A stretch of 17,059 bases of DNA from JAAFGT01 sp041485165 (lineage in GTDB: Bacteria > Acidobacteriota > Terriglobia > Acidiferrales > UBA7541): the NCBI GenBank assembly GCA_041485165.1, contig JBGPJC010000086.1, positions 1-17,059 on the forward strand, given 5' to 3'. Below the pieces are notes generated by a model. That model saw only the letters and a list, made by a program, of their open reading frames with translations. It was not told the origin of the DNA and did no database searches. The translations under genes were made by a program, and so were the position numbers. Positions 6,925 to 14,544 of the stretch are shown here, in pieces (within the stretch, counting starts at the first letter, position 1; each line of letters begins with the position of its first letter).

Positions 6925-7587
6925 TCATCCCCTCAGCCGCCGAAGTTTCGACACGTCCAGGTGTTCAAACGTATCTCGGATGCGAAACGTGAAAATGCCC
7001 ATGAGCAGCACGCCCATCACAACGTCAAAAAAAATCCCAATTTCAATCACCAGGGGCATGCCAAAGGTTGTGGCTAAAGCGGCCAGGAAGATTCCATTCT
7101 CCATCACCAGCAGCCCGATCATCTGCATGAGCGCCTTCTTCCGGCTGACCATGAGGAAAGCTCCGGTCAAAATCAGCGACACCGATGCGGCTAGCGTGTC
7201 GCCGGGAACGCTGACATCTTGCGCATAGGAACGCACCGCAGCGTACGAAATGAAGATCATGGCCACAGCAATGAATACCGACTGCGCCGGCGTGGTCGAA
7301 GCCTTCACGTCGCGCGGCGTTTTCAGGCCATCGATGAGCCGAAAAAAAACGTAGGGAATCCCGATCACCTTGATTGAGAGCACCAGTGCCGCGATGGCAT
7401 AAGCTTCTACCGACTGCTCATAATAAGCGGTAACAGCGACTTGAGCAGTGATTGCAGCAGACTGCAAGCTGAAGAGCAACACGCTGGTCGAAATCCTCCT
7501 GGCCGCAACCAGCAGAAGCACGGTCAAAAAGAGAAAGACCGACGAGGAGCTCAGGACCTTCCCTGCCGCGATACCAACAATCCCCAT
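6925..7587 (-). CDS. hyfE: Hydrogenase-4 component E-like membrane subunit (NuoK-like)
   Basis: The 220-residue protein has about six to seven membrane helices. Its C-terminal part resembles NuoK/MnhC: KALMQMIGLLVMENGIFLAA contains Glu163, the counterpart of the essential NuoK membrane Glu, and LVIEIGIFFDVVMG adds Glu182 and Asp188. Size matches HyfE (about 216 residues). A strong Shine-Dalgarno, GAGGAGG, lies six bases before the ATG and overlaps the end of hyfC. The hyfC stop TAG and a second in-frame TAA lie directly between the two. Only one base separates its stop from hyfF. It is expected to sit between the NuoH-like subunit and the antiporter-like subunits and to help relay charge along the membrane arm. 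Confidence 0.9.
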   Translation of the reverse strand: MGIVGIAAGKVLSSSSVFLFLTVLLLVAARRISTSVLLFSLQSAAITAQVAVTAYYEQSVEAYAIAALVLSIKVIGIPYVFFRLIDGLKTPRDVKASTTPAQSVFIAVAMIFISYAAVRSYAQDVSVPGDTLAASVSLILTGAFLMVSRKKALMQMIGLLVMENGIFLAALATTFGMPLVIEIGIFFDVVMGVLLMGIFTFRIRDTFEHLDVSKLRRLRG

Positions 7588-7590
7588 TTA

Positions 7591-8532
7591 CTACCTCCTC
7601 GAAAGCACGGTGAAGATGATCGCCAGTACGCTGGTCGCGGTGGCCACGCCGAGAAAGTCAGGCACAAGGTACATGCGCAACTTCGCCACGCTGCTCTCGA
7701 TAACCGCCAGGGCGGTCATCAGCAGCAGCATTTTTAGGAGATAAACTCCGAAGGCGCTTCCCAGCGCCACCGGCGCCAGATGAGTGGCCATGCCCCAGGG
7801 CCCGAAAAGTGCGATCAGGAGCGCCAGCATGACATTCAGCTTGATCGCGCTGGCCCATTCAATCAGGGCCAGGCTGGGACCCGAGTACTCCAGAACCATG
7901 GCCTCGTGAATCATGGTCAGCTCGAGGTGGGTGGTGGGATTGTCCACCGGCATCCGCCCGCTCTCGGCAAGGGCCACCATGCCCATGGACGCGAACGCCA
8001 GGATGTGCACCGCGGAGATGTCGAAGAAGTCTTGCCCGAGCGTCCAACCGACGATGTCCGCGATGCGGGGACTATGTGCCGAGATGGAAAGCGCAGCCAT
8101 GCTGAGCAAGAAAGGCGCCTCTGCCAGCGTGGAAACCAGCGCCTCGCGGCTTGCACCCATCCCGCCAAATGCACTGCCGCCGTCCATCCCACCCAGAGCG
8201 AGGAAGAAGCGGCCCAGAGCCATCAAGTACACCATGACAATGAAGTCCCCCAGGGACCCCAACAGCGCGGAAGGCTGCAATACGGGCACGAAGGCTGCCA
8301 CCGCCACCGCTACGGCAAACAGCAGCCGCGGAGCAAACCGGAACACCGCCGAAGCGCTCGGTGGCGCCAGATCTTCCTTGCGGAACATCTTCAACACATC
8401 CGCGTACGGCCTCCAAATGCTTGCCCCCCGGCGCCCCTGAATACCAGCCTTGATGCGCGCAACGATCCCGCGCACAAGAGGAGCTGCCAGGATGAGCAGC
8501 AACGCCTGAAACACGTCAATGGCCATGGTCAT
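7591..8532 (-). CDS. hyfC: NuoH/HyfC-like membrane subunit
   Basis: The 313-residue protein matches HyfC/HycD in length (about 315) and carries the family's signature segments. These are RPYADVLKMFRKED (41-54), GMGASREAL (Glu130) and the acidic stretch AESGRMPVDNPTTHLELTMI followed by HEAMVLEYSG (Glu190, Glu204, Glu210, Glu216). About eight membrane helices are visible. NuoH relatives hold the junction between the peripheral iron-sulfur arm and the antiporter-like subunits, and their glutamates pass the redox-driven conformational or charge signal into the membrane. The ATG overlaps the hyfB stop (ATGA); a second ATG two codons later could be used instead. All coupling-type acidic residues I would expect appear to be present, so the complex still looks built for ion pumping. 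Confidence 0.93.
   Translation of the reverse strand: MTMAIDVFQALLLILAAPLVRGIVARIKAGIQGRRGASIWRPYADVLKMFRKEDLAPPSASAVFRFAPRLLFAVAVAVAAFVPVLQPSALLGSLGDFIVMVYLMALGRFFLALGGMDGGSAFGGMGASREALVSTLAEAPFLLSMAALSISAHSPRIADIVGWTLGQDFFDISAVHILAFASMGMVALAESGRMPVDNPTTHLELTMIHEAMVLEYSGPSLALIEWASAIKLNVMLALLIALFGPWGMATHLAPVALGSAFGVYLLKMLLLMTALAVIESSVAKLRMYLVPDFLGVATATSVLAIIFTVLSRR
7594..7600 (-). promoter_or_regulatory. Strong Shine-Dalgarno of hyfE
   Basis: GAGGAGG on the minus strand lies inside the last codons of hyfC, six bases before the hyfE ATG. It fixes the hyfE start at 7587. Unlike hyfC, hyfG and hyfI, hyfE does not overlap its upstream neighbour and has its own strong site. Confidence 0.7.
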
Positions 8533-10505
8533 CTCAGGAACCTCAAATAGACCAGCAGGGAAACCAGGGTCAGGAAGATATACAACAGATAAATCTGAAT
8601 ATTGCCCGTCTGGAGCCGGCGTAACTGGTGAGCCGCTGCGACGATTGCATCGACCGCGGGACGATATAGGAACTTCTCGTAGGAGGTCGTCCGTTCCGAG
8701 CGATAGGAGATTGAAGCCGGGAAGTATGGTTGGTCTGCTGGCAGCACCTCGACCTTGCGATCAGGCCTGTAGACCGCTGCAAAGACGGAACGAATCGGCT
8801 TCGAAAAGGCTGTGGATGTGTACTGCATGCGACTGGTCAACGGGGGAAGCCCGCACGCCCACGTGGCCGTGAACCGCTGCGCCCGCCGGATCGCAAACGT
8901 CACTACTATTGTTCCCAAGAGCGTGGCTGCGACCCACGGAATCACCCGGGAGATGGAACTAATCTCTTCCGGTACCGATGAGCCAGGAACCAGGACCTGT
9001 GCAAGACGTGCTAGAGGAGAAAGAGCCAGGGAAGGCAAAACACCGAGCACAACGCACGGCAGCGCAAGCAGGACCAGTCCGGTCCGCATGGCCAGCGGTG
9101 TTTCCTCAGCGTGCTCCGCTTCCGCGCTGCGCGGACGGCCTAAAAAGGCCACACCGTAGACCTTTGCGAAACATGCCGCCGCTAGTCCGCCGATCAGCGC
9201 CAGAACGCCAATCATCAGCGGCAACACTACCTGTGCCGTCGCGTTCGCGAGTAAGGAACCACCCAAAAAGCTTCGAAACGTCAGCCACTCACTGATGAAG
9301 CCATTGAACAAAGGCAAACCCACGATAGAACAACAACCAATGAGAAATGCCGTGCCTGTTACGGGCATTCGTTTCAGCAATCCGCCGTGCTCTTCTAAAT
9401 CGAGCGTGTGAGTGCTGTGGGAGATTGCACCAGCCCCGAGAAACAATAGGCTTTTGAAAAGGGCATGATTGAGCGTGTGCAGAAGAGCCGCGATCAAGGC
9501 CAAACTGGCCCATTGCGGGGCGCCGTTGGCCAGAAAAAGCAACGAACTGCCCAGCCCCAGATAGATGATGCCGATGTTTTCCACGCTGTGATAAGCCAGC
9601 AGGCGCTTGAGGTCATGTTCGGCGATTGCGTAGAGGACACCCAACAGACCGGACACCGCGCCAGCGGCAAGCACCAGATAGCCAGACCACGGCGGGCCTC
9701 CACCCAGGAAGTCGAAGGCGAAACGCACCAAGCCGTAGATCGCAGTTTTCAACATCACCCCGGACATCAAAGCGGAAACGGGGCTGGGTGCGATCGGATG
9801 TGCCCTCGGCAACCAGAGATGGAAAGGGATGATGCCCGCCTTGGTGCCGAAACCGACGAATGCCAGCAGAAAAACCACCGTTCGAATGGCCGGCCCCAGA
9901 GCCGGAGCGCTGCTTCGAATCGACGCGAATTCAAGGCCGGGCGAATGCGGCCAGAAAAGAAAGAACGCGGCCGCTACGGCTGCCGCGCTGGCATGCATCA
10001 TCAAGAGATAGATGAACACGTTGTGCAGCCGCTCCTCAGAAGTGCCCTCCACGAGGATTAAACCGGCGGAAAGAAGGGTCATGAGCTCCCAACCGAAAAG
10101 AAACGCGAGTGCAGTTGAGGCGGTCACCACCACGCTCATGGACAGGATGAACAGCGGAAGCAGAGTCCAAATCCAGGCCCGCCGAGGTCCCTGGTAATGG
10201 CCATTCACGTAGGAAAGCGAAAAGATGGCGATGGGAATTGAAATCGCACAGATCAGGAACAGAAAAAACGCGCTCAGCCGGTCAATGGACAGCGCGAACG
10301 GGAATGGGAAATTCCACGAAAAGCTCGGCACCGGCTGATTGCTTCCCCAAACACCATGACCGGCTGCGGCGGCCCCGGCAACTAGGCCAACCACCAGAAG
10401 CATCGCCGGCAACCACAGCCAGCGGCTTCGGCGGTGAAGGAGCCAGGCGACCAGCGGGATCACACTCAGGAGCGCGAAAAAGATGTAAAACGCGGTATTT
10501 ATCAC
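8529..10505 (-). CDS. hyfB: Antiporter-like membrane subunit, HyfB/HycC type
   Basis: First gene of the operon: 658 residues, close to HyfB (about 672). It has the proton-antiporter core with Glu140 (FLFGWELMTLLSAGLILVEG), Lys222 (GFGTKAGIIPFHLWLPRAHP), Lys253 (SGVMLKTAIYG), Lys300 (DLKRLLAYHSVENIG) and Lys351 (HTLNHALFKSLLFLGAGA). It also has the C-terminal extension ending TGNIQIYLLYIFLTLVSLLV, which in HycC/NuoL relatives forms a long lateral helix. It starts with GTG; GAGGGG lies four bases upstream. With HyfF it gives two antiporter-like channels, more than formate hydrogenlyase-1 (HycC alone) and fewer than E. coli hydrogenase-4 (HyfB, D and F). Transcription must start in the short region shared with the divergent ArsR gene. 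Confidence 0.94.
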   Translation of the reverse strand: MINTAFYIFFALLSVIPLVAWLLHRRSRWLWLPAMLLVVGLVAGAAAAGHGVWGSNQPVPSFSWNFPFPFALSIDRLSAFFLFLICAISIPIAIFSLSYVNGHYQGPRRAWIWTLLPLFILSMSVVVTASTALAFLFGWELMTLLSAGLILVEGTSEERLHNVFIYLLMMHASAAAVAAAFFLFWPHSPGLEFASIRSSAPALGPAIRTVVFLLAFVGFGTKAGIIPFHLWLPRAHPIAPSPVSALMSGVMLKTAIYGLVRFAFDFLGGGPPWSGYLVLAAGAVSGLLGVLYAIAEHDLKRLLAYHSVENIGIIYLGLGSSLLFLANGAPQWASLALIAALLHTLNHALFKSLLFLGAGAISHSTHTLDLEEHGGLLKRMPVTGTAFLIGCCSIVGLPLFNGFISEWLTFRSFLGGSLLANATAQVVLPLMIGVLALIGGLAAACFAKVYGVAFLGRPRSAEAEHAEETPLAMRTGLVLLALPCVVLGVLPSLALSPLARLAQVLVPGSSVPEEISSISRVIPWVAATLLGTIVVTFAIRRAQRFTATWACGLPPLTSRMQYTSTAFSKPIRSVFAAVYRPDRKVEVLPADQPYFPASISYRSERTTSYEKFLYRPAVDAIVAAAHQLRRLQTGNIQIYLLYIFLTLVSLLVYLRFLR

Positions 10506-10574
10506 TGATCCCCTCGACTCACGGAGGAGACGCCAAGTGGGAGTGTATTCTTCCTTAGAAAAGATCGGTCCAAG

Positions 10575-10580
10575 ATTGTA
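10575..10580 (-). promoter_or_regulatory. Candidate -10 element of the hyf-like operon
   Basis: TACAAT on the minus strand lies 70 bases before the hyfB GTG. Seventeen bases upstream only TCTAGA can be seen, a poor -35, and that stretch falls in the ArsR-type operator region. A weak or regulator-dependent promoter is plausible. No sigma-54 -24/-12 pair is evident. Confidence 0.25.
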
Positions 10581-10581
10581 C

Positions 10582-10616
10582 TTGACATTCGCATGTATCT
10601 AGATTCGAATATGCGC
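10582..10616 (+). promoter_or_regulatory. Promoter of the ArsR-family gene with overlapping operator-like repeat
   Basis: A perfect TTGACA (10582-10587) is followed after 17 bases by TCGAAT (10605-10610), a four-of-six -10 match. CGCAT (10590-10594) and ATGCG (10611-10615) form an inverted repeat with a 16-base centre that contains TCTAGA and the palindrome ATTCGAAT. The repeat sits between and over the -35 and -10, the classical place for an ArsR/SmtB repressor. It is also upstream of the divergent hyf-like operon, so one dimer site could control both directions. Confidence 0.55.
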
Positions 10617-10632
10617 AGATACCGTGACCACT

Positions 10633-10968
10633 ATGCCACACCAGTTGCCGGTTTTCAAGGCTGAGTTCTTCAAGGCCTTGGCCCACCCGGTCCGGATTCG
10701 CATTCTCGATTCGCTGCGAGACGGGGAAAAGGGTGTGAACGAACTCAGCGACCTCTTGCAGATAGAACCAGCTAATGTCTCTCAGCAGCTCGCCATACTG
10801 CGTGTCCGCAATATTGTTCTGGGTCGCAAGGTCGGGAACAATGTTTTCTATTCCGTCTCTGACCCCACGCTCTTCCGGCTCCTGGATGTCGCTCGAAAGC
10901 TCTTCAACAATCACTTGATCGGAGTTCAAGACATGCTTCGGGAAATCTCCGGCGGAGCCAGGGTGTAG
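10633..10968 (+). CDS. ArsR/SmtB-family transcriptional regulator
   Basis: The 111-residue protein is a winged-helix repressor of ArsR type. FFKALAHPVRIRILDSLRDG is the typical first segment, ELSDLLQIEPANVSQQLAIL is the recognition region, and GRKVGNNVFYSVSDP is the wing. The metal-binding ELCVC motif of arsenic and cadmium sensors is absent (ELSDLLQ) and I see no cysteine at all, so thiol-based metal sensing is unlikely. Related non-metal ArsR proteins respond to sulfide, redox state or other ligands by other means. The ATG at 10633 is preferred; a GTG at 10624 would add three residues. Neither has a strong Shine-Dalgarno. The gene is divergent from the six-gene operon with a 127-base shared region, so control of that operon is a good inference. 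Confidence 0.9.
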   Translation: MPHQLPVFKAEFFKALAHPVRIRILDSLRDGEKGVNELSDLLQIEPANVSQQLAILRVRNIVLGRKVGNNVFYSVSDPTLFRLLDVARKLFNNHLIGVQDMLREISGGARV

Positions 10969-10972
10969 ACAG

Positions 10973-10987
10973 GCAAAAGTTTTTTGC
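10973..10987 (+). terminator. Weak A/T-rich hairpin after the ArsR gene
   Basis: GCAAAA-GTT-TTTTGC is a 6-bp inverted repeat starting five bases after the stop. The stem is weak and the T-run is part of the stem, so a terminator role is only possible. The rest of 10988-11198 shows no convincing gene; short open frames there have no recognisable motif. TTCGCATATACA (11004-11015) repeats part of the ArsR-type operator. Confidence 0.25.
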
Positions 10988-11198
10988 ATTCTATCGGCAC
11001 ATCTTCGCATATACACCAGCGCCTGCCATCGGAAAACATGCCAGAGTTCACTACCAGAAGCGCGGGGACTTACAAGGCCGGAGAGAGATGCTGGGGGATC
11101 TGCAATCTTCCGGTAGTTGTAGATGAGGTCAGCCCGCGCCCCGACCTTAGCCGTCGGGACGATGGCTGATCTGAGGATTTCGCGGCGTCCGCAGCGGC

Positions 11199-11226
11199 GC
11201 AGGCAAAAAGACAGGAACTTGCCTGC
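11199..11226 (-). terminator. Hairpin just after the propeller gene, possible terminator
   Basis: GCAGGCAA and TTGCCTGC are perfect 8-bp arms around a 12-base loop, beginning three bases after the stop codon of the minus-strand propeller gene. There is no T-run after the stem on the minus strand (TTT lies in the loop), so it is not a classical intrinsic terminator, but the position strongly suggests a 3'-end role. Confidence 0.45.
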
Positions 11227-11229
11227 AAG

Positions 11230-14200
11230 CTACTTCTTCTTTTCATCCTTTTTCTGCCACTCTTCCAGGCTGAGCGGCTTCAAGGGCGCCAGTTTATTTT
11301 CCTCAAGCTCCGGGTTGAGCGCGGGAAGTTCTTTGCCGGCGATGCTCTCGAAATCGGAGAGGCGCTGCGAAAGCTCCCGGCCGAGCACGGCAGACTGTTG
11401 AATCTGCGTTTCCGTGGGGCGTCCCGCGTAGCCGTTCACGGCGCCATAGAGAGCCAGGATCTTTTCCCGCAGCTTGATCTCGCCGGTGTAGCCGCCTTCC
11501 TTTGAGGTGACCAGCTTGGTACGCAGTTCTTCCAGGGAAGCGCGCAGCGCTTCGAGCTTTTTCCGAATGGCATCACTCTCGGCGAGCTTGCCGGCGCGGT
11601 CGGCGGCCTGGTCGCGCAGACCGGAAGTGGCATCGGCGGCATAGGTGAGCCGCTCGACCATGCGGAACATTTCCGTGGCGGTTTTATATTGCAGGGCGCG
11701 GTCGGCGGCGGAATGCCTGGTGCGCGAATCAGGCGCCAGGCGCAACTCGCCGGTGTAAGTCTCGCTGCCTTTAACCAATTTGACGGTGTAAGCGCCTTCG
11801 GGGAGCATGGGACCGAGGAAGGTGAAGAAATCCGGCACCAATGAGATCGCCGGTGGAATTTTTGGCCCCTTCAACCGCATTCCCCACTCCACACGGTTGA
11901 TCCCGCGGCGCTTTCCGGCAGGGAGTGAAGTAATCACTATCCCCTTGGCGTCGTAGACTTCCACGCGCAGCTCGCCCACCAATTGGCGCTTCTTCAGGTA
12001 GTAAGCGATGTAGGCGTTGTCGCCGGACGAAGCGCCGACAAACTCGGCGTCGCCGTCAAAGCGCTGCTCGCGCTCTGCCACGGAGAGAACCGCGGTGCGA
12101 GAGGGCAGAACCTTCGCGTCGGAGTCGAGGATTTCCGGGGTCAGGCTGCGCACCGGCGTCAAATCGTCGAGGATGTAGATCCCGCGGCCGTGCGTGGCCA
12201 TGATCAGGTCACCGTCGCGCGGATGAATGGCCATGTCCTGTACCGCGACGCTGGGCATGCCACCGGTTAACTGCGCCCAGCTCGCTCCGGCATCAATGGA
12301 AATAAACGCGCCCGATTCGGTGCCCAGGAACAGCAGGTTCGGTTTCACCAGGTCCTCGCGAACCACATGAGCAAAGCCGTGCAGGTCCGCGGTCGAAAGC
12401 GCCTGCCAGGTCTTGCCAAAATCTTTGGTGCGGAAGACGTAGGTCTTCATGTCCCCGGTCTGGTGGCCGTCCAGGGTGGCGTAGGCCGTGCCTTCCTCGA
12501 AGTGACTGGTCTCAATGCCGGAGACCCACGTGCTGGCCGGCACACCCGGCAGATTCTTGGTGACGTTGCTCCAGGTCTTGCCGCCGTCGCGAGTCACCTG
12601 CACATTGCCGTCGTCGGTACCCACCCAGACCACTTCCGGATTTTTCGGTGATTCACTGATGGTGAAGATGGTGCAATGCCTCTCGGCGTCGGTGTTGTCC
12701 GTGGTCAATCCGCCGGACTCATCCTGCTTCTGCTTGGCGGAATCGTTGGTGGTGAGGTCGGGAGAGACGCGGCTCCAGGAATCGCCGCGGTCGGTGGAAC
12801 GGAACAGGTACTGCGCTCCGACGTAGAGAGTGCCTCCGCGGCTGGGCCGCGTCAGCAGGGGTGTGTTCCAGTTGAAACGCAGATCCACTTCTCCTTCGCG
12901 AGGGAACGGAGCGATCTGCTTGCTCTCTCCCGTGGACCTGCGCACGCGCATCAGGTGGCCGCCCTGGTATTCCACGTAGACGTAGTCCGCGTCGCTGGCA
13001 TCCACCTGCGCGGAGAAACCGTCGCCGCCGCCAATGTTTTTCCAGTGCCGGTTGGCAATGCCCTGGCTGTGCCGGGAAGGCCCGGTCCAGGTGCCGTTAT
13101 CCTGCAAGCCGCCATAGACGTTGTAAGGCTGCTCCATGTCGTAGGTGACGTGATAGAACTGCGACACCGGCAACGCGGCCAGCATCCGCCAGTGGGCCCC
13201 GCGATCGCTCGAGGCGTATACGCCGCCATCTGTCCCCAGCAGGAGATGGTTGGTGTCCCTGGGATGAATCCACAGCGCGTGCAGGTCACCGTGATAACCA
13301 CCGCCGCCATCCCCGCCGCCCAAGCCGCTGAATGTCTTGCCGCCATCATCGCTCACCGAAAGCCCGTAACCCGGTTTGTAAATGCGCTGGTACTCTTTGG
13401 GGTCCGCGACAAGATAAGCAAAATAAAATGGGCGTCCCTGAATGTTGAAAGAGGAATTCATCTCGGTCCAGGTTTCGCCGAGATCATCGGAACGATACAA
13501 CGCGGTCTTCTTGGCCTCGACCACGGCGTAGACCACGCTGGGGCGGGCCGGAGACGGGACCACGGCAATTCTGCCCAGGTCGCCTGTGGGAAGTCCCTTG
13601 CGCGCCGGTTTCCAGGTATCCCCGCCGTCAATGGATTTGTACAAGCCGCTTCCCGGGCCCCCGGATATAAATTTCCACGGATACCGCCGCGCCTGCCACA
13701 TCCCCGCGTAAAGAATCTGCGGATCCTGCGGGTCGGCGGAAATGTCCGAGCATCCAGTGTCTTCGTTGACGTAGAGCACCTTCTTCCAGGTCTTTCCGCC
13801 GTCGGTGGTGCGGAATACACCGCGCTCGGCATTCGCGTTCCACAGGTGTCCCAGCGCGCAGACGTAGACAGTGTCGGCTTTCTTCGGGTTGACCACGATG
13901 CGGCTGATATGCTCGGTATCGGCAAGTCCCATGAGCTGCCAGTTCTCGCCGCCGTCGGTGGTCTTGTAGATCCCCGCGCCCACCGAGACACTGTTGCGCA
14001 CCCAGGACTCGCCCGTCCCCACCCAGACAGTGTTGGGGCTGGCCTGGTCAATGGTCACGGCGCCGATAGATTGCGGCTGCTGCTCGAAAACCGGCTTGAA
14101 TGTCAGCCCGCCGTCGGCGGACTTCCACACCCCGCCACTGGCCGTGCCCACATAAATCGTCAGACGGTCGGTCTGCACGGCATCAATCGCCGCGATACGC

Positions 14201-14370
14201 CCGCCCATGGTTGCCGGGCCAATGGCCCGCGCCTTGAGACCGGCGAACGTCTCCGAATCGGCTTTGGTGTCGGCCGCAGAGATTTGCGGCGCTGTGGCCA
14301 GCGCAGCGGTCAAGAGCAAAGTGCTGCATCCACTGAACCGCTTCGCGCGACCTTGCAAGTTACCGAGCAT
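11230..14370 (-). CDS. Large exported Asp-box (BNR/sortilin-VPS10-like) beta-propeller protein
   Basis: The 1046-residue protein has a signal peptide (positive start, hydrophobic 17-30, probable cleavage after ISA at 32) and is expected in the periplasm or outside. At least eleven Asp-box-like motifs of the form S/T-x-D-x-G-x-T-W occur between about residues 83 and 700. Examples are KSADGGLTF, KTTDGGENW, RTTDGGKTW, KSIDGGDTW, RSDDLGETW, VTRDGGKTW and RTKDFGKTW. This suggests one or two multi-bladed propellers of the sortilin/VPS10 or photosystem II assembly-factor-like class. After about residue 740 an Ig-like segment (GELRVEVYDAKG) and a charged, coiled-coil-prone tail (KKLEALRASLEELRTKL) lead to a lysine-rich end. 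No glycosidase catalytic residues can be assigned with confidence. The start is fixed by GAGGAGGAG six bases upstream. Such giants are frequent in acidobacteria, with function unknown. Confidence 0.88.
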   Translation of the reverse strand: MLGNLQGRAKRFSGCSTLLLTAALATAPQISAADTKADSETFAGLKARAIGPATMGGRIAAIDAVQTDRLTIYVGTASGGVWKSADGGLTFKPVFEQQPQSIGAVTIDQASPNTVWVGTGESWVRNSVSVGAGIYKTTDGGENWQLMGLADTEHISRIVVNPKKADTVYVCALGHLWNANAERGVFRTTDGGKTWKKVLYVNEDTGCSDISADPQDPQILYAGMWQARRYPWKFISGGPGSGLYKSIDGGDTWKPARKGLPTGDLGRIAVVPSPARPSVVYAVVEAKKTALYRSDDLGETWTEMNSSFNIQGRPFYFAYLVADPKEYQRIYKPGYGLSVSDDGGKTFSGLGGGDGGGGYHGDLHALWIHPRDTNHLLLGTDGGVYASSDRGAHWRMLAALPVSQFYHVTYDMEQPYNVYGGLQDNGTWTGPSRHSQGIANRHWKNIGGGDGFSAQVDASDADYVYVEYQGGHLMRVRRSTGESKQIAPFPREGEVDLRFNWNTPLLTRPSRGGTLYVGAQYLFRSTDRGDSWSRVSPDLTTNDSAKQKQDESGGLTTDNTDAERHCTIFTISESPKNPEVVWVGTDDGNVQVTRDGGKTWSNVTKNLPGVPASTWVSGIETSHFEEGTAYATLDGHQTGDMKTYVFRTKDFGKTWQALSTADLHGFAHVVREDLVKPNLLFLGTESGAFISIDAGASWAQLTGGMPSVAVQDMAIHPRDGDLIMATHGRGIYILDDLTPVRSLTPEILDSDAKVLPSRTAVLSVAEREQRFDGDAEFVGASSGDNAYIAYYLKKRQLVGELRVEVYDAKGIVITSLPAGKRRGINRVEWGMRLKGPKIPPAISLVPDFFTFLGPMLPEGAYTVKLVKGSETYTGELRLAPDSRTRHSAADRALQYKTATEMFRMVERLTYAADATSGLRDQAADRAGKLAESDAIRKKLEALRASLEELRTKLVTSKEGGYTGEIKLREKILALYGAVNGYAGRPTETQIQQSAVLGRELSQRLSDFESIAGKELPALNPELEENKLAPLKPLSLEEWQKKDEKKK

Positions 14371-14429
14371 AAGAAGCTCCTCCTCGAAAAAACTGGGACG
14401 TCATCAGGCGCGTCCGGGGGTATCGCGGT

Positions 14430-14449
14430 CCGGCGGGATTGCCCGCCGG
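14430..14449. repeat. Strong GC-rich stem-loop between two exported-protein genes
   Basis: CCGGCGGG-ATTG-CCCGCCGG is a perfect 8-bp, nearly all G/C hairpin with a 4-base loop in the 174-base gap between the LolA-like gene and the propeller gene. No T-run follows on the minus strand. It may end the LolA-like transcript, stabilise an RNA end or lie in the leader of the propeller mRNA. No protein-coding content was seen in this gap. Confidence 0.5.
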
Positions 14450-14544
14450 GGCAAAACTTGTGGATGGGCTCAACCACGGGGCGCTCTGGTGGTATGCGTT
14501 TGGCAATTGCAGGAAGTCCGCTTGACCGATGTATCGCAAAACGC

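Noticed and set aside
10582..10616. Reading the ArsR-type protein as an arsenic or cadmium sensor
   Set aside because: The ELCVC metal motif is missing, no cysteines are visible and no arsenic or metal transport genes are adjacent.
10555..11016. Minus-strand open frame of 153 codons opposite the ArsR-type gene
   Set aside because: It lies antisense to a clear winged-helix gene and covers its promoter; no domain recognised.
10984..11169. Short plus-strand open frame of 61 codons after the ArsR-type gene
   Set aside because: No Shine-Dalgarno, no motif and a non-ATG start in an A/T-rich patch; not enough to call a gene.
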